Both the position numbers and the translations under genes were made by a program. From the NCBI RefSeq assembly GCF_001905505.1, contig NZ_LIPG01000003.1:1116001-1180000 (forward strand): a stretch of 64,000 bases of DNA. Reading direction: 5' to 3'. Every line of letters starts with the position of its first letter. Within the stretch, counting starts at the first letter, position 1. Shown piece by piece: positions 17,010 through 24,468 of this stretch. The DNA comes from Streptomyces sp. CB02058 (GTDB lineage Bacteria > Actinomycetota > Actinomycetes > Streptomycetales > Streptomycetaceae). The notes under the pieces were generated by a model. That model was given only the letters and a program-made list of their open reading frames with translations, had not been told where the DNA came from and did not search any database.

Positions 17010-17142
17010 CGTTCGTCACCTCGTGCGACCAAGACAGCCGGATCGGCCTTGTGTTCGGCCACGGTACCCCGGTGATCCACGGCCCAGCGGTGGCGGCCGG
17101 CCCGCTGCCCGCCACCTCACGAAGTGACGGGCCGGCCCGCCG

Positions 17143-18489
17143 TTAGCCTCCTTGCGCGGGCGGAGGCGGCGATGCTGCGGGGGGCCGTACGGCGTCCTCG
17201 GCGGCGCGGGTCCGCGGAGCGCCCGCGCCCATCTCCCCGGCCGGCGGCGGGACGTGCGGAGACGGCCCGACGAACCGGTGCTGGGCCAGGCACACCAGCG
17301 CCAGCGTGGCTCCGAGCACCGGCCAGGCGAGCGGCCCCGCGGTCACGGCGGCGCCGACGACGACGGGGCCGAGGCTGCGCTGCGCCGACTGCGCCAGGCC
17401 GTGCACACCGAGGTACGCGCCCTGTGCCTCCCCGGGGGCGAGGGAGACCGAGAGTTCCCAGGACGAGAGCGCGTGCAGGATCTCGGCGATCGTGAAGGCG
17501 ACGGCCGCGACCAGGACCGCGACGGTGGCGAACCACGGGCCGCCGTCCGCCGACGCCGCGAGCGCCACGCCTCCGGTCAGGAAGGCCGCACCGATGGGCA
17601 CCAGGAGCCGACGGGCCGCCGCCCGCGTCTCGCCGAAGCGGGACAGGGGCACCTGGAGCGCGATCACCAGCACGCTGTTCAGTACGAGGACCAGCGGTGC
17701 CAGCCCGACCGGGGCGGTGGTGGCGTGGACGATCCACAGGGGGAATCCGACCTGGAGGATGCTGTCGTCCAGGAACAGCCAGATCTCCGAACCGGTGAAG
17801 GCCAGGTAGCGGCGGTCCCTCCAGGGTGTCGGCCCCCTGGTGCCGGTGACGGGCACGCCGGGACCGGTGACGATCCGGCTCGGGGCCGGCGGTTCCGCGC
17901 AGCGGAGCGTCAGGACCGCGATGACCGCGTAGGACGCGACGTTGGCGAGCAGGAGCGCCCGGTAGGACGCGGCGGTGCCCACGGTGAGCGCGGCGGCGGC
18001 CCCGGCCGCACCCACCGCCCAGCCGATGTTGACCGCGGTGCGCTGGATCGCCTGGTACCGGATGCGGTGGGGACCCGCGACACGCGCGGCGAACAGCTTC
18101 GTCAGCACGCTCGACGCGCGGTCGGGCAGCGCGCCCAGCGCCGAGTAGAGGACGAGCAGCCCGTACTCGTTCGTGGACAGCAGGGCCAGGAGGGCAGCGC
18201 CACGGGCCAGTTGGGCGACGACCAGGATGCGGGTCACCGGGAAACGGTCGGCCAGCCGCCCCGCGATCGGCGGCCCGGCTATGCCGAGGATGCCGGACAG
18301 GCCCATCAGCACACCGATCTGGGCTACCGACAGATGCGCGACGTAGATGAAGTAGAGCGTCGCCGCCCCGGTCCACAGGCCCGTGCCCACCTTGTCGATG
18401 ACAGCGACGACCAGCATCCGCCTGCCGTCCCGGCCGCCCGGCACGGCGAGCCGCCGGACGAGCGGTACGCGGCTCGGTGTCTGTCGCAT
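17143..18489 (-). CDS. MFS transporter, putative drug efflux
   Basis: A 448-residue major facilitator with about twelve hydrophobic helices. The loop between helices 2 and 3 has the MFS signature GPPIAGRLADRFPVTR. The cytoplasmic C-terminus is long, Pro-rich and low-complexity. It starts 45 bases from the divergent MocR-type regulator gene, an arrangement usual for an exporter controlled by its neighbour. ATG 18489 follows a purine-rich AAGGGGGG. Substrate unknown. Confidence 0.82.
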   Translation of the reverse strand: MRQTPSRVPLVRRLAVPGGRDGRRMLVVAVIDKVGTGLWTGAATLYFIYVAHLSVAQIGVLMGLSGILGIAGPPIAGRLADRFPVTRILVVAQLARGAALLALLSTNEYGLLVLYSALGALPDRASSVLTKLFAARVAGPHRIRYQAIQRTAVNIGWAVGAAGAAAALTVGTAASYRALLLANVASYAVIAVLTLRCAEPPAPSRIVTGPGVPVTGTRGPTPWRDRRYLAFTGSEIWLFLDDSILQVGFPLWIVHATTAPVGLAPLVLVLNSVLVIALQVPLSRFGETRAAARRLLVPIGAAFLTGGVALAASADGGPWFATVAVLVAAVAFTIAEILHALSSWELSVSLAPGEAQGAYLGVHGLAQSAQRSLGPVVVGAAVTAGPLAWPVLGATLALVCLAQHRFVGPSPHVPPPAGEMGAGAPRTRAAEDAVRPPAASPPPPAQGG

Positions 18490-18498
18490 CGGCCCCCC

Positions 18499-18525
18499 TT
18501 GACATCTCTTTTGTATCGGTACAAT
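18499..18525 (+). promoter_or_regulatory. Divergent promoter with MocR-type operator
   Basis: TTGACA (18499-18504) and TACAAT (18520-18525) form a -35/-10 pair with a short 15-base spacer. The -10 hexamer is embedded in the inverted repeat TTGTA-TCGG-TACAA (18511-18524). Transcription would begin at about 18532-18535, essentially at the regulator's GTG, so its mRNA is probably leaderless. The AT-rich palindrome is a good candidate autorepression site also controlling the exporter. Confidence 0.55.
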
Positions 18526-18534
18526 AATTTCTCT

Positions 18535-19854
18535 GTGGCAGAACAATATGGCATCCAAGGTGGTACGGCCAGAGAGATTTCCGCGTCCGTGGAGAGCCGC
18601 GTGGCCGACGGCACCCTCCGGCCGGGCTCCTCGCTGCCTCCGGTGCGGCGGCTCGCCGAGGAACTGGGCGTGAGCGCGGGCACGGTGGCGTCGGCGTACA
18701 AGGAGCTGCGCGGGCGCGGAGTCGTGGTGACCCTGGGCCGCGGCGGCACGGTGGTGGCGTCCGTTCCCGCCGTCACCTCACGACGGCCACCCCAAGTGCC
18801 CTCCGGGCTGAGGGATCTGGCGGGCGGGCACCCCGACCCCGACTGCCTCCCGGTGCTCACCCCGCCCGCGCGCGTGGACCCCGTGTCCGGCTCCCACCGA
18901 GCCTCGCCGAGACTCGCCGTTCTGGAGGACGCGGCCCGCGCCTGGTTCGCCCGGGACGGAGTGCCCAGCGAATCGGTGACGTTCGCCCACGGGGCGCTGG
19001 ACTGCATCGGACGGCTGCTGTCCGCCGAGCTCAAGCCCGGTGACGCCGTGGCCGTCGAGGACCCGGGCTTCCATCATCTGCTCGACCTGGTGCCGGCCCT
19101 CGGGCTCCGCATGCTGCCGGTGACGGTCGACGACGAGGGCATCCGCCCGGAGGCGCTGCGCACCGCGCTGCGGGCCGGGGCCAGGGCCCTGGTGTGCAGC
19201 CCGCGCGGCCAGAGCCCGCTGGGCGGGCGCTTCACCCCTGCCCGCAGGGACGAACTCCTGGCCGTACTGGGCGACTTCCCTGAAGTGCTGGTTGTCGAGG
19301 ACGACCACAACTCGGAGATCTCCGGTGCGGACGCGGTGACCCTCGCGTCCGGCGGACTGCCCCGCTGGGCCCATGTGCGTACGGTGTCCAAGCACCTCGG
19401 CATCGATCTCCGCTGGGCCGCGCTCGCCTGTGACCCAGCCACCCTCGCGCGGCACGACGGGCGCCTGCTGCTGACCTCCGGCTGGGTCAGCCACATCCTC
19501 CAGGCCACCGTCGCGGACCTGCTCACCGATCGGTCCGTGACCCGTCTGGTGGCGAGGGCGGCCCGGACCTACACCACCCGCCGAGAGGCTCTGGGCGCGG
19601 CGCTGGCCGGGCACGGCATCGCGTCCCACGGAGTCAGCGGGCTCAATGTGTGGGTGCCGGTGCGGGACGAGTCGGCCGTCGTCAACGGACTCCGCACCCG
19701 GGGCTGGTGGACGGCGGCGGGAACCCGGTTCCGCATCGCGTCCCCGCCCGCCGTCCGGGTCACCACGGCGACCCTCACCCCTGCGGAAGCCACACGTCTG
19801 GCACGGGACTTCGCGGACGCGCTCACGGAGTCGCAGGCGGTGTACGGCGGTTAG
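18535..19854 (+). CDS. MocR-type GntR regulator with aminotransferase domain
   Basis: A 439-residue protein. Residues about 5-75 are a GntR winged helix (LRPGSSLPPVRRLAEELGVSAG). Residues about 100-435 are a fold-type I aminotransferase domain as in MocR/PdxR regulators, with the PLP-type Lys in TVSKHLGIDLRW. The usual EDDYDSE segment reads EDDHNSEI, so the PLP-contacting Tyr is replaced by His; cofactor binding may be altered. A Thr in the usual T-P-R motif is replaced by Ser (CSPRGQSPLGG). It probably controls itself and the divergent exporter. GTG 18535 has no Shine-Dalgarno, consistent with a leaderless mRNA. Confidence 0.85.
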   Translation: MAEQYGIQGGTAREISASVESRVADGTLRPGSSLPPVRRLAEELGVSAGTVASAYKELRGRGVVVTLGRGGTVVASVPAVTSRRPPQVPSGLRDLAGGHPDPDCLPVLTPPARVDPVSGSHRASPRLAVLEDAARAWFARDGVPSESVTFAHGALDCIGRLLSAELKPGDAVAVEDPGFHHLLDLVPALGLRMLPVTVDDEGIRPEALRTALRAGARALVCSPRGQSPLGGRFTPARRDELLAVLGDFPEVLVVEDDHNSEISGADAVTLASGGLPRWAHVRTVSKHLGIDLRWAALACDPATLARHDGRLLLTSGWVSHILQATVADLLTDRSVTRLVARAARTYTTRREALGAALAGHGIASHGVSGLNVWVPVRDESAVVNGLRTRGWWTAAGTRFRIASPPAVRVTTATLTPAEATRLARDFADALTESQAVYGG

Positions 19855-19869
19855 ACCCGCCGCGATCCG

Positions 19870-20526
19870 TCAGGCGGGGGTGGGGGTGCGGATGGCGGCG
19901 ATGTCGAACTGCAGACGGAGCCGCTCGCTCACCATGGCGCCGCCCTCGGCCAGCCGGGCGTTGTACGTCAGTCCCCAGTCGGAGCGGTTGATGGTGGTGG
20001 TCCCGTCGAACCCGACGCGCTCGTAGCCGAACGGGTCGGTGACGTAACCGATGTAGGTGAGGTCCAGGGTCACGGGGCGGGCGATGCCCCTGATGGTGAG
20101 GTTGCCGTTCATGCGGTAGACGTCCTTGCCGACGAGCTGCACGCCGTCGCTCACGAAGCCGATGCGCGGGTGGTTCCTGGCGTCCAGGAAGTCACGGCCG
20201 ACCAGATGCGCGTCGCGCTGCTCCACGCCGGTGTCCACGCTGGCGGTGGCCAGCGAGATCTCGGCCCGGGAGAGTTCCGGGCGGCGCCCGTCGAAGTACA
20301 GACGGCTCTCGTACTCCAGGAAGGCGCCGCGCACCGTCGTCACCATCGCGTGCCGTACGGAGAAGCCGATCCTGCTGTGCGCGGGGTCGATCATCCACTC
20401 CCCGGTGAGCGCCGCCAGCCGGGGGTCCGGCGGAACAGCAGCACCGGCGGCCATCGGGGCGGCGGTCGGCTCCTCGGTGGGGGTCTCCGGACGGCGGAGC
20501 AAGGAGCTGCGGCTGAAGAGGTTCAT
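19870..20526 (-). CDS. YceI family protein
   Basis: A 218-residue protein whose residues about 40-215 form the YceI lipocalin-like barrel that binds polyisoprenoid or similar amphiphiles: the start WMIDPAHSRIGFSVRHAMVTTVRG, the middle FLDARNHPRIGFVS, and the C-terminal VGFDGTTTINRSDWGL. There is no export signal, so the protein is probably cytoplasmic, as for many actinomycete copies. The N-terminal 40 residues are Pro/Ala/Thr-rich. It is convergent with the MocR gene. Confidence 0.87.
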   Translation of the reverse strand: MNLFSRSSLLRRPETPTEEPTAAPMAAGAAVPPDPRLAALTGEWMIDPAHSRIGFSVRHAMVTTVRGAFLEYESRLYFDGRRPELSRAEISLATASVDTGVEQRDAHLVGRDFLDARNHPRIGFVSDGVQLVGKDVYRMNGNLTIRGIARPVTLDLTYIGYVTDPFGYERVGFDGTTTINRSDWGLTYNARLAEGGAMVSERLRLQFDIAAIRTPTPA

Positions 20527-20534
20527 GGAACAGT

Positions 20535-20564
20535 TAGTTACTCCGAGGTAAGTGACCCCCGCAA
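20535..20564 (-). promoter_or_regulatory. Putative promoter and operator of the YceI gene
   Basis: On the minus strand TTGCGG (20559-20564) and TAACTA (20535-20540) are separated by 18 bases. The spacer contains an imperfect inverted repeat (AGTTAC 20536-20541 against GTAAGT 20548-20553, one mismatch). The -10 box ends eight bases before the ATG and no Shine-Dalgarno is at proper distance, which again suggests a nearly leaderless transcript. Confidence 0.3.
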
Positions 20565-20646
20565 GAGATGATCAAGGAACCCCAACATTCACGGTCGGAC
20601 CTTCACACGGTGGCGGTCCGGCGGTTGCGGAGGGTTGCCCACCCCT

Positions 20647-20916
20647 TCACGGAGCGGTCTCCTCGGCGACGTGCGGTGCGTGCCCCGAGGTGGGTGATCC
20701 GGCCGCGGCGTCCTCGCTCTCCCAGCGCAGGAGGTCGCCCGGCTGGCATTCGAGCACCTCGCAGAGCGCGGCGAGCGTCGCGAAGCGCACCGCCTTGGCG
20801 CGGCCGTTCTTGAGCACCGCCAGGTTGGCGGGTGTGATCCCGACGCGGTCCGCCAGCTCCCCCACGGACATCTTCCGCCGGGCCAGCATCACATCGATGT
20901 CGACGGCGATCGGCAT
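20647..20916 (-). CDS. XRE-family helix-turn-helix regulator
   Basis: An 89-residue small DNA-binding protein of the Cro/C1 (YozG-like) type: residues about 7-68 carry VMLARRKMSVGELADRVGI as helices 1-2 and TPANLAVLKNGRAKAVRF as turn and recognition helix, ending LECQPGDLLRWE. The C-terminal 20 residues are low complexity. Its ATG overlaps the stop of the DUF2975 gene by one base (TGATG). This pairing is recurrent in Gram-positive bacteria. The likely operators are the tandem AT-rich palindromes upstream. Confidence 0.88.
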   Translation of the reverse strand: MPIAVDIDVMLARRKMSVGELADRVGITPANLAVLKNGRAKAVRFATLAALCEVLECQPGDLLRWESEDAAAGSPTSGHAPHVAEETAP

Positions 20917-21401
20917 CAGATCACCTCGTCCAGCTCGGCCCGCATCCTGGACGCCTCGACATCGCGGGCGACGGCTTGGGCCAGCAGCGTCCGCATGACG
21001 AGCACGAGGAGCGCGACCCCCAGGATGGCCACGCCCACCCCGCCCATGATGACGGTGACGCCCGGGTCCTCCCGCTGCCCCGGCGCGTTGAGAGCCGTGA
21101 CCGTGAACCACAGGAGAGAGGCCGCCGTGATCGCACCGATCACGATGTCCACGTAACGGAAGGCGGCGTGCGAGAACACGGTTCCGCGCCGCACCATCGT
21201 CACCAGCCGCCATACGCAGACCAGGGCGACCTGGGCCGTCACCATGCCCAGGATCGTGACCAGGCGCAGCGGGGTCAGCGGGAGCGGCCCCTGCTCGGGG
21301 TCGGTGGCCAGCGCCCACACCATCGACGCCTGCACGAACACGGTGCCGGTCAGCACCACCACGAGAACGGCGCGCAGCGCGCGCACGGTCAGTTTCCCCA
21401 C
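20916..21401 (-). CDS. DUF2975 membrane protein
   Basis: A 161-residue protein with four predicted membrane helices (about residues 10-30, 45-65, 82-103 and 115-137) and the DUF2975 features FRYVDIVIGAITAAS and a charged cytoplasmic C-terminus. The family has no established biochemical function. It is almost always next to a small XRE regulator and may sense a membrane signal and modulate that regulator; this is inference. The GTG start follows AAGGGTGA. It is first in a two-gene operon. Confidence 0.8.
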   Translation of the reverse strand: MGKLTVRALRAVLVVVLTGTVFVQASMVWALATDPEQGPLPLTPLRLVTILGMVTAQVALVCVWRLVTMVRRGTVFSHAAFRYVDIVIGAITAASLLWFTVTALNAPGQREDPGVTVIMGGVGVAILGVALLVLVMRTLLAQAVARDVEASRMRAELDEVI

Positions 21402-21413
21402 GGCTCACCCTTC

Positions 21414-21449
21414 CATCGATTTACGATATTAATCTATCGATTTTCGATA
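21414..21449. promoter_or_regulatory. Two operator copies 21 bp apart
   Basis: ATCGATTTACGAT (21415-21427) and ATCGATTTTCGAT (21436-21448) are near-identical 13-base palindromes. The second is a perfect inverted repeat ATCGA-TTT-TCGAT; the first has one mismatch. Their 21-base spacing places them two helical turns apart on one DNA face. The AT-rich block lies 13-48 bases before the DUF2975 start and is probably the autoregulatory site of the XRE protein. Confidence 0.6.
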
Positions 21450-21566
21450 GGTTGGGCAAGAGTGGGGCGGGGGAGGGATGCGGCAGCAGCGGTGGCGGAC
21501 CGTCCGGGGCGATGTCCATGCCGGTGGTCCGCCACCGCCGCGATCAGGTGTGTCCGGCCCCGGTCC

Positions 21567-21977
21567 TCAGTCCTTCAGCTGGGTGAACCGGAGATGGTTG
21601 CCGAAGGGGTCACGCAGGCCGCAGTCGATGCCGTACGGGCGCTCCGTCGGCTCGTCCGTGAACTCCACACCCAGGGCTTTCAACGTCTCGTACGTCTTGC
21701 GGCAGTCGTCCGTGGTGAGGATCAGCGCGGCGCCCATCGCGCCCTTCGTCACCAGCTCGCGGACCTGCTCCGCCGTCTCCTCGGACAGGGCCGGAGGGCC
21801 CGGCTTCTCCAGCAGGACCTGGCGGTCGGGGTGGCCTGGGACGCTGACGGTGAGCCAGCGCATGAAGCCCATGTCGACGTCGGCGTTGACCTCCAGGCCG
21901 AGCTTGCCGACGTAGAAGTCGAGGGCCTGGTCCTGGTCGAGGACGTAGATCTGTGAGTGCGTGATGGCGTTGAACAT
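21567..21977 (-). CDS. VOC family protein
   Basis: A 136-residue vicinal-oxygen-chelate protein: first strand THSQIYVLDQDQALDFYVGKLG, then a second half ending in LRDPFGNHLRFTQ. The overall pattern is of the bleomycin-resistance/glyoxalase-like group found with AraC regulators. The first motif carries His, and the last motif reads NHLRF where Glu is often the metal ligand, so metal-dependent activity is uncertain. It lies 82 bases after the AraC gene on the same strand and is probably co-transcribed. Start ATG 21977 after GAGAG. Confidence 0.83.
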   Translation of the reverse strand: MFNAITHSQIYVLDQDQALDFYVGKLGLEVNADVDMGFMRWLTVSVPGHPDRQVLLEKPGPPALSEETAEQVRELVTKGAMGAALILTTDDCRKTYETLKALGVEFTDEPTERPYGIDCGLRDPFGNHLRFTQLKD

Positions 21978-22059
21978 GTCTCTCACGCTAGACGGCCGGC
22001 TCGGCGAAAACTTATCCAGAACTGCTCGGTCGGTCACGGGCGCGGCGGGTGTGTGACGG

Positions 22060-22452
22060 TCATGCGCGCGGTCGCGTCCACGCCTTCGTGAAGCAGGTGG
22101 GGACGTCCGCGACCGCCGCCTCCTTGCGGTACGTCCTCGGTGACCGGCCCACGATGTCGCGGAACGTGCGGCTGAAGGTGCCGGTGCTGCCGAAGCCGAC
22201 CTCGTAGCAGATGTCCGTGACGCTGTGCTCGCTCTCCCGCAGCAGGAACATCGCCCGCTCGACACGGCGGCGCTGGAGATAGCGGTGCGGTGTCTCGCCG
22301 AAGGTGGCCCGGAAGGTGCGCGCGAAGTGCGCCGGGGACACGTGGGCGATCCGGGCCAGGGCCGGGACGTCGAGAGGCTGGGCGTACGCACGGTCCATCG
22401 CGTCCCGCGCCCGGAGCATACGGCGGTTGGTCTCTTCCACGGTGCGGCTCAC
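22060..22452 (-). CDS. AraC-family regulator, DNA-binding domain only
   Basis: A 130-residue protein consisting mainly of two helix-turn-helix motifs of the AraC type (LARIAHVSPAHFARTFRATFGETPHRYLQ and ITDICYEVGFGSTGTFSRTFRDIVG-like segments; the second starts VTDICYEV). There is no separate ligand-binding domain, as in short SoxS-like members. It precedes the VOC gene and likely regulates it. The GTG 22452 start has only a weak purine stretch upstream; GTG 22440 is an alternative. Confidence 0.87.
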   Translation of the reverse strand: MSRTVEETNRRMLRARDAMDRAYAQPLDVPALARIAHVSPAHFARTFRATFGETPHRYLQRRRVERAMFLLRESEHSVTDICYEVGFGSTGTFSRTFRDIVGRSPRTYRKEAAVADVPTCFTKAWTRPRA

Positions 22453-22536
22453 GAGCCCATCCCACCACGGCGTCCGTCGCCGGACGGCGTGCTCCGGCGC
22501 GGGGCATTGTCATACCCCCTCCGTACGCTCGGGGGC

Positions 22537-22914
22537 ATGAGCGTTTCCCTCTACTACAGCGCGCGCCGGACGGTGCCGTCGACGGATGCCGAGACGGCCG
22601 CTGTCGCCCGCATCGTCGCCGCCCACATGTCGTCCTTTCCGTACGAGGACGAGGAGAGTCTGTACCTGTACGACGGCGGTGGCGGCGAGCCGTCCGAGAT
22701 CCTGGCCGGATCCACCAAGATGCCGTTCGAGCCCGATCGCGTCCTGTCGGTGCTCGATCATGTGCTGGGCTCCGTGAGCGAGTTGCGCCGCGCCTTGCCG
22801 GGGGCGGAGTGGCACGTGCACCTGGACGACCTCGACGTCCCCTGGGACGAGACCGAGGGGTACGCCTTCCCCGGCATGCGCGACGCGGATCCCATAGCCG
22901 GGGCGGACGGCTGA
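22537..22914 (+). CDS. Conserved hypothetical protein
   Basis: A 125-residue soluble protein that I cannot assign. It starts MSVSLYYSARRTVPSTDAE and has an acidic, aromatic middle (YEDEESLYLYDGGGGEPSEILAG is part of it) and a C-terminal HLDDLDVPWDETEGYAFPG. Overall it is acidic with no membrane segment. It diverges from the AraC gene over 84 bases. GC3-biased codon use supports a real gene. Confidence 0.6.
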   Translation: MSVSLYYSARRTVPSTDAETAAVARIVAAHMSSFPYEDEESLYLYDGGGGEPSEILAGSTKMPFEPDRVLSVLDHVLGSVSELRRALPGAEWHVHLDDLDVPWDETEGYAFPGMRDADPIAGADG

Positions 22915-22956
22915 TCGGTCAGGTCCTCCATCCCGCCCCGGGTTCGAGAGAGGGCT

Positions 22957-23184
22957 TCACCCCAGCAGGACGTCGTCATCGCCGAGACGCTTGAGCTCGC
23001 GATAGAGGATGGCCAGACCGGTGGCGACCTTGGCGGCCGACACCACGGCGTCGACCAGCCGCAGCGTGTCGTTCTCCTCGCGAGCCATCCTGGCCTGCTT
23101 CGCGACGCCCAGTGCGCCGAAAGCAGTGGTACCGAGCGACAGGTACACCCTGGACCTGGTCTTCTTCTTGGCTTTTGCACTCAT
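22957..23184 (-). CDS. Small basic hypothetical protein
   Basis: A 75-residue protein with a Lys/Arg-rich N-terminus (MSAKAKKKTRSRVYLSLG), a weakly hydrophobic middle and an acidic end (RLGDDDVLLG). No family recognised. The start is well supported by AAGGAGG eight bases upstream of ATG 23184. It is isolated; the 249 bases upstream of it hold no other gene but include the palindrome at 23381. Confidence 0.6.
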   Translation of the reverse strand: MSAKAKKKTRSRVYLSLGTTAFGALGVAKQARMAREENDTLRLVDAVVSAAKVATGLAILYRELKRLGDDDVLLG

Positions 23185-23380
23185 GATGAGGGCCTCCTTG
23201 CATGGCGGGTACCCCGAGACCGCACCGTGATCACGTCGTTTCCCACGCCTCAGGACCGCTCCGGCGCTACGACGACGGACACGGCGGCTGTGTCGACTCG
23301 CGCCAGCGGTGCGTGACCGGGTGGCGGTGAGGTCGCGGGCGTGACACTGGTGTCGCCCCTGCCTCCGGAGGTTTGCACCC

Positions 23381-23397
23381 CATCAAGTATCTTGATG
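23381..23397. promoter_or_regulatory. Perfect MarR-type palindrome
   Basis: CATCAAG-TAT-CTTGATG is a perfect seven-base inverted repeat in a locally AT-rich stretch, 37 bases upstream of the GTG of the membrane-protein gene. Its form resembles operators of MarR-family regulators. No MarR gene is present nearby, so the regulator would be encoded elsewhere. Confidence 0.5.
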
Positions 23398-23433
23398 ATT
23401 GAAATACATTGAGTGGTGCGAGGGGAGTCCTGA

Positions 23434-24126
23434 GTGATCTCGTTGGCGTTCGCTGTGCTGGCGGCCGCGCAGTTGTGGCTGGCGGTGTCCGCGGGACGCC
23501 ACTGGCGGGCGGCCCCGTGTCTTTTGGCAGCTGTGCCGACCTTGGTGTGCTCCGCGCTGGTCTGGGACAACGGCGTTATCGCTCTCGGGAGTTCGGTGGG
23601 CGCCGGGCCGCTGCTGGAGGCGATGAGCGTTCCCCGCTTCGCCGGGCACGCGCTGCTGACGCCCCTTCTCGTCCTCTGGTCGTTGTCGGCGGCCGACCGC
23701 GCGGGGCTGCCGTGGGCGCGGCGCAAGGGGGTGCGGGGCGTCGCCGTCGGCCTCACGGTCCTGCTTGTGGCGGCGGGTGTGCTCCACGACATCGTCGGTC
23801 TGACGCTGCGTACGGAGCGCTGGGCGGACACCCTGCGCTACACGAACGACGCCGCATCTCCGGTGGGCCCGATGCCGGCCATCGTCACGGGACTGGTGGT
23901 GCTCCTCGCCGGGATCGTGCTGTGGCGGTCCACCGGATTTGCCTGGCTGGCGGTCACCGCCGCTGTCATGGTCGTGGTCTCCGGGGCGGCCGCGCAGATA
24001 CCCGTGCTGGGCAACGCTGCGGAAGTCGTCCTGAACGTGGGGCTGTTGCTGACCGTGCGCGCACTGCTGCCCCAGGAGCGGAAGACTTCGACCTTGTCCA
24101 TGCGCAGCGGTCCTCGTTCACAGTGA
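23434..24126 (+). CDS. Polytopic membrane protein of unknown function
   Basis: A 230-residue protein with about seven hydrophobic helices and little else: starts MISLAFAVLAAAQLWLAVSAG, has charged loops ADRAGLPWARRKGVRG and TLRTERWADTLRYTND, and ends in a basic tail after LLTVRALLPQERK. I do not recognise the family. GTG 23434 follows GGGGAG. The last dozen residues run into sequence that also looks like part of a degraded reading frame on the other strand, so the C-terminus may have been altered by a rearrangement. The upstream palindrome suggests regulated expression. Confidence 0.65.
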   Translation: MISLAFAVLAAAQLWLAVSAGRHWRAAPCLLAAVPTLVCSALVWDNGVIALGSSVGAGPLLEAMSVPRFAGHALLTPLLVLWSLSAADRAGLPWARRKGVRGVAVGLTVLLVAAGVLHDIVGLTLRTERWADTLRYTNDAASPVGPMPAIVTGLVVLLAGIVLWRSTGFAWLAVTAAVMVVVSGAAAQIPVLGNAAEVVLNVGLLLTVRALLPQERKTSTLSMRSGPRSQ

Positions 24127-24235
24127 CGGAGACGGCCACCTCGACGTTCGACAGGGTGAACTCGGGCTCCGGCGGGGACGCGCTCAGGCGGTAGGCGGTG
24201 TCGACGGCCTCGGTGCAGACCTCGAACCGGTCCAC
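24067..24235 (-). pseudogene. Possible remnant of an unidentified gene
   Basis: On the minus strand a protein-like frame reads MDRFEVCTEAVDTAYRLSA and then TLSNVEVAVSVTVNEDRCAW before losing coding character inside the 3' end of the membrane-protein gene. There is no natural start with a ribosome-binding site, and it directly abuts the IS5-type remnant. I cannot name the family. The pair of remnants fills most of the 342-base gap 24127-24468. Confidence 0.3.
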
Positions 24236-24244
24236 CGATGCCTC

Positions 24245-24343
24245 CGCGTCCCGGTCACGCGCAGTCGTTCTGGGTAGCGGTGGCGCCGCTCAGGAGCGGG
24301 TGACAGGAGGGGATCCACGCGCTCCCACAGGTCATCCGGAACA
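24245..24343 (-). pseudogene. IS5-type transposase N-terminal remnant
   Basis: Read on the minus strand, this stretch gives VPDDLWERVDPLLSPAPE followed by RRHRYPERLRV, the typical N-terminal segment of IS5-family transposases (DUF4096 region, consensus of the form DELWE-hydrophobic-PLLP then RRhRyPGRKR). The frame ends after about 33 codons without the DDE catalytic core. No terminal inverted repeats were identified. It marks an old insertion, now deleted. Confidence 0.6.
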
Positions 24344-24468
24344 GGATCAGCACGCACCCGGACGCCATGCAGACCGAGATCGCCAGGCGCAAGGCGCCAC
24401 GGTTCAACTCATCCCGGCGACCGGTAAATCGGTTGCCGCTGAGGTGACGGGCGGGTTGGCTGACCGTT

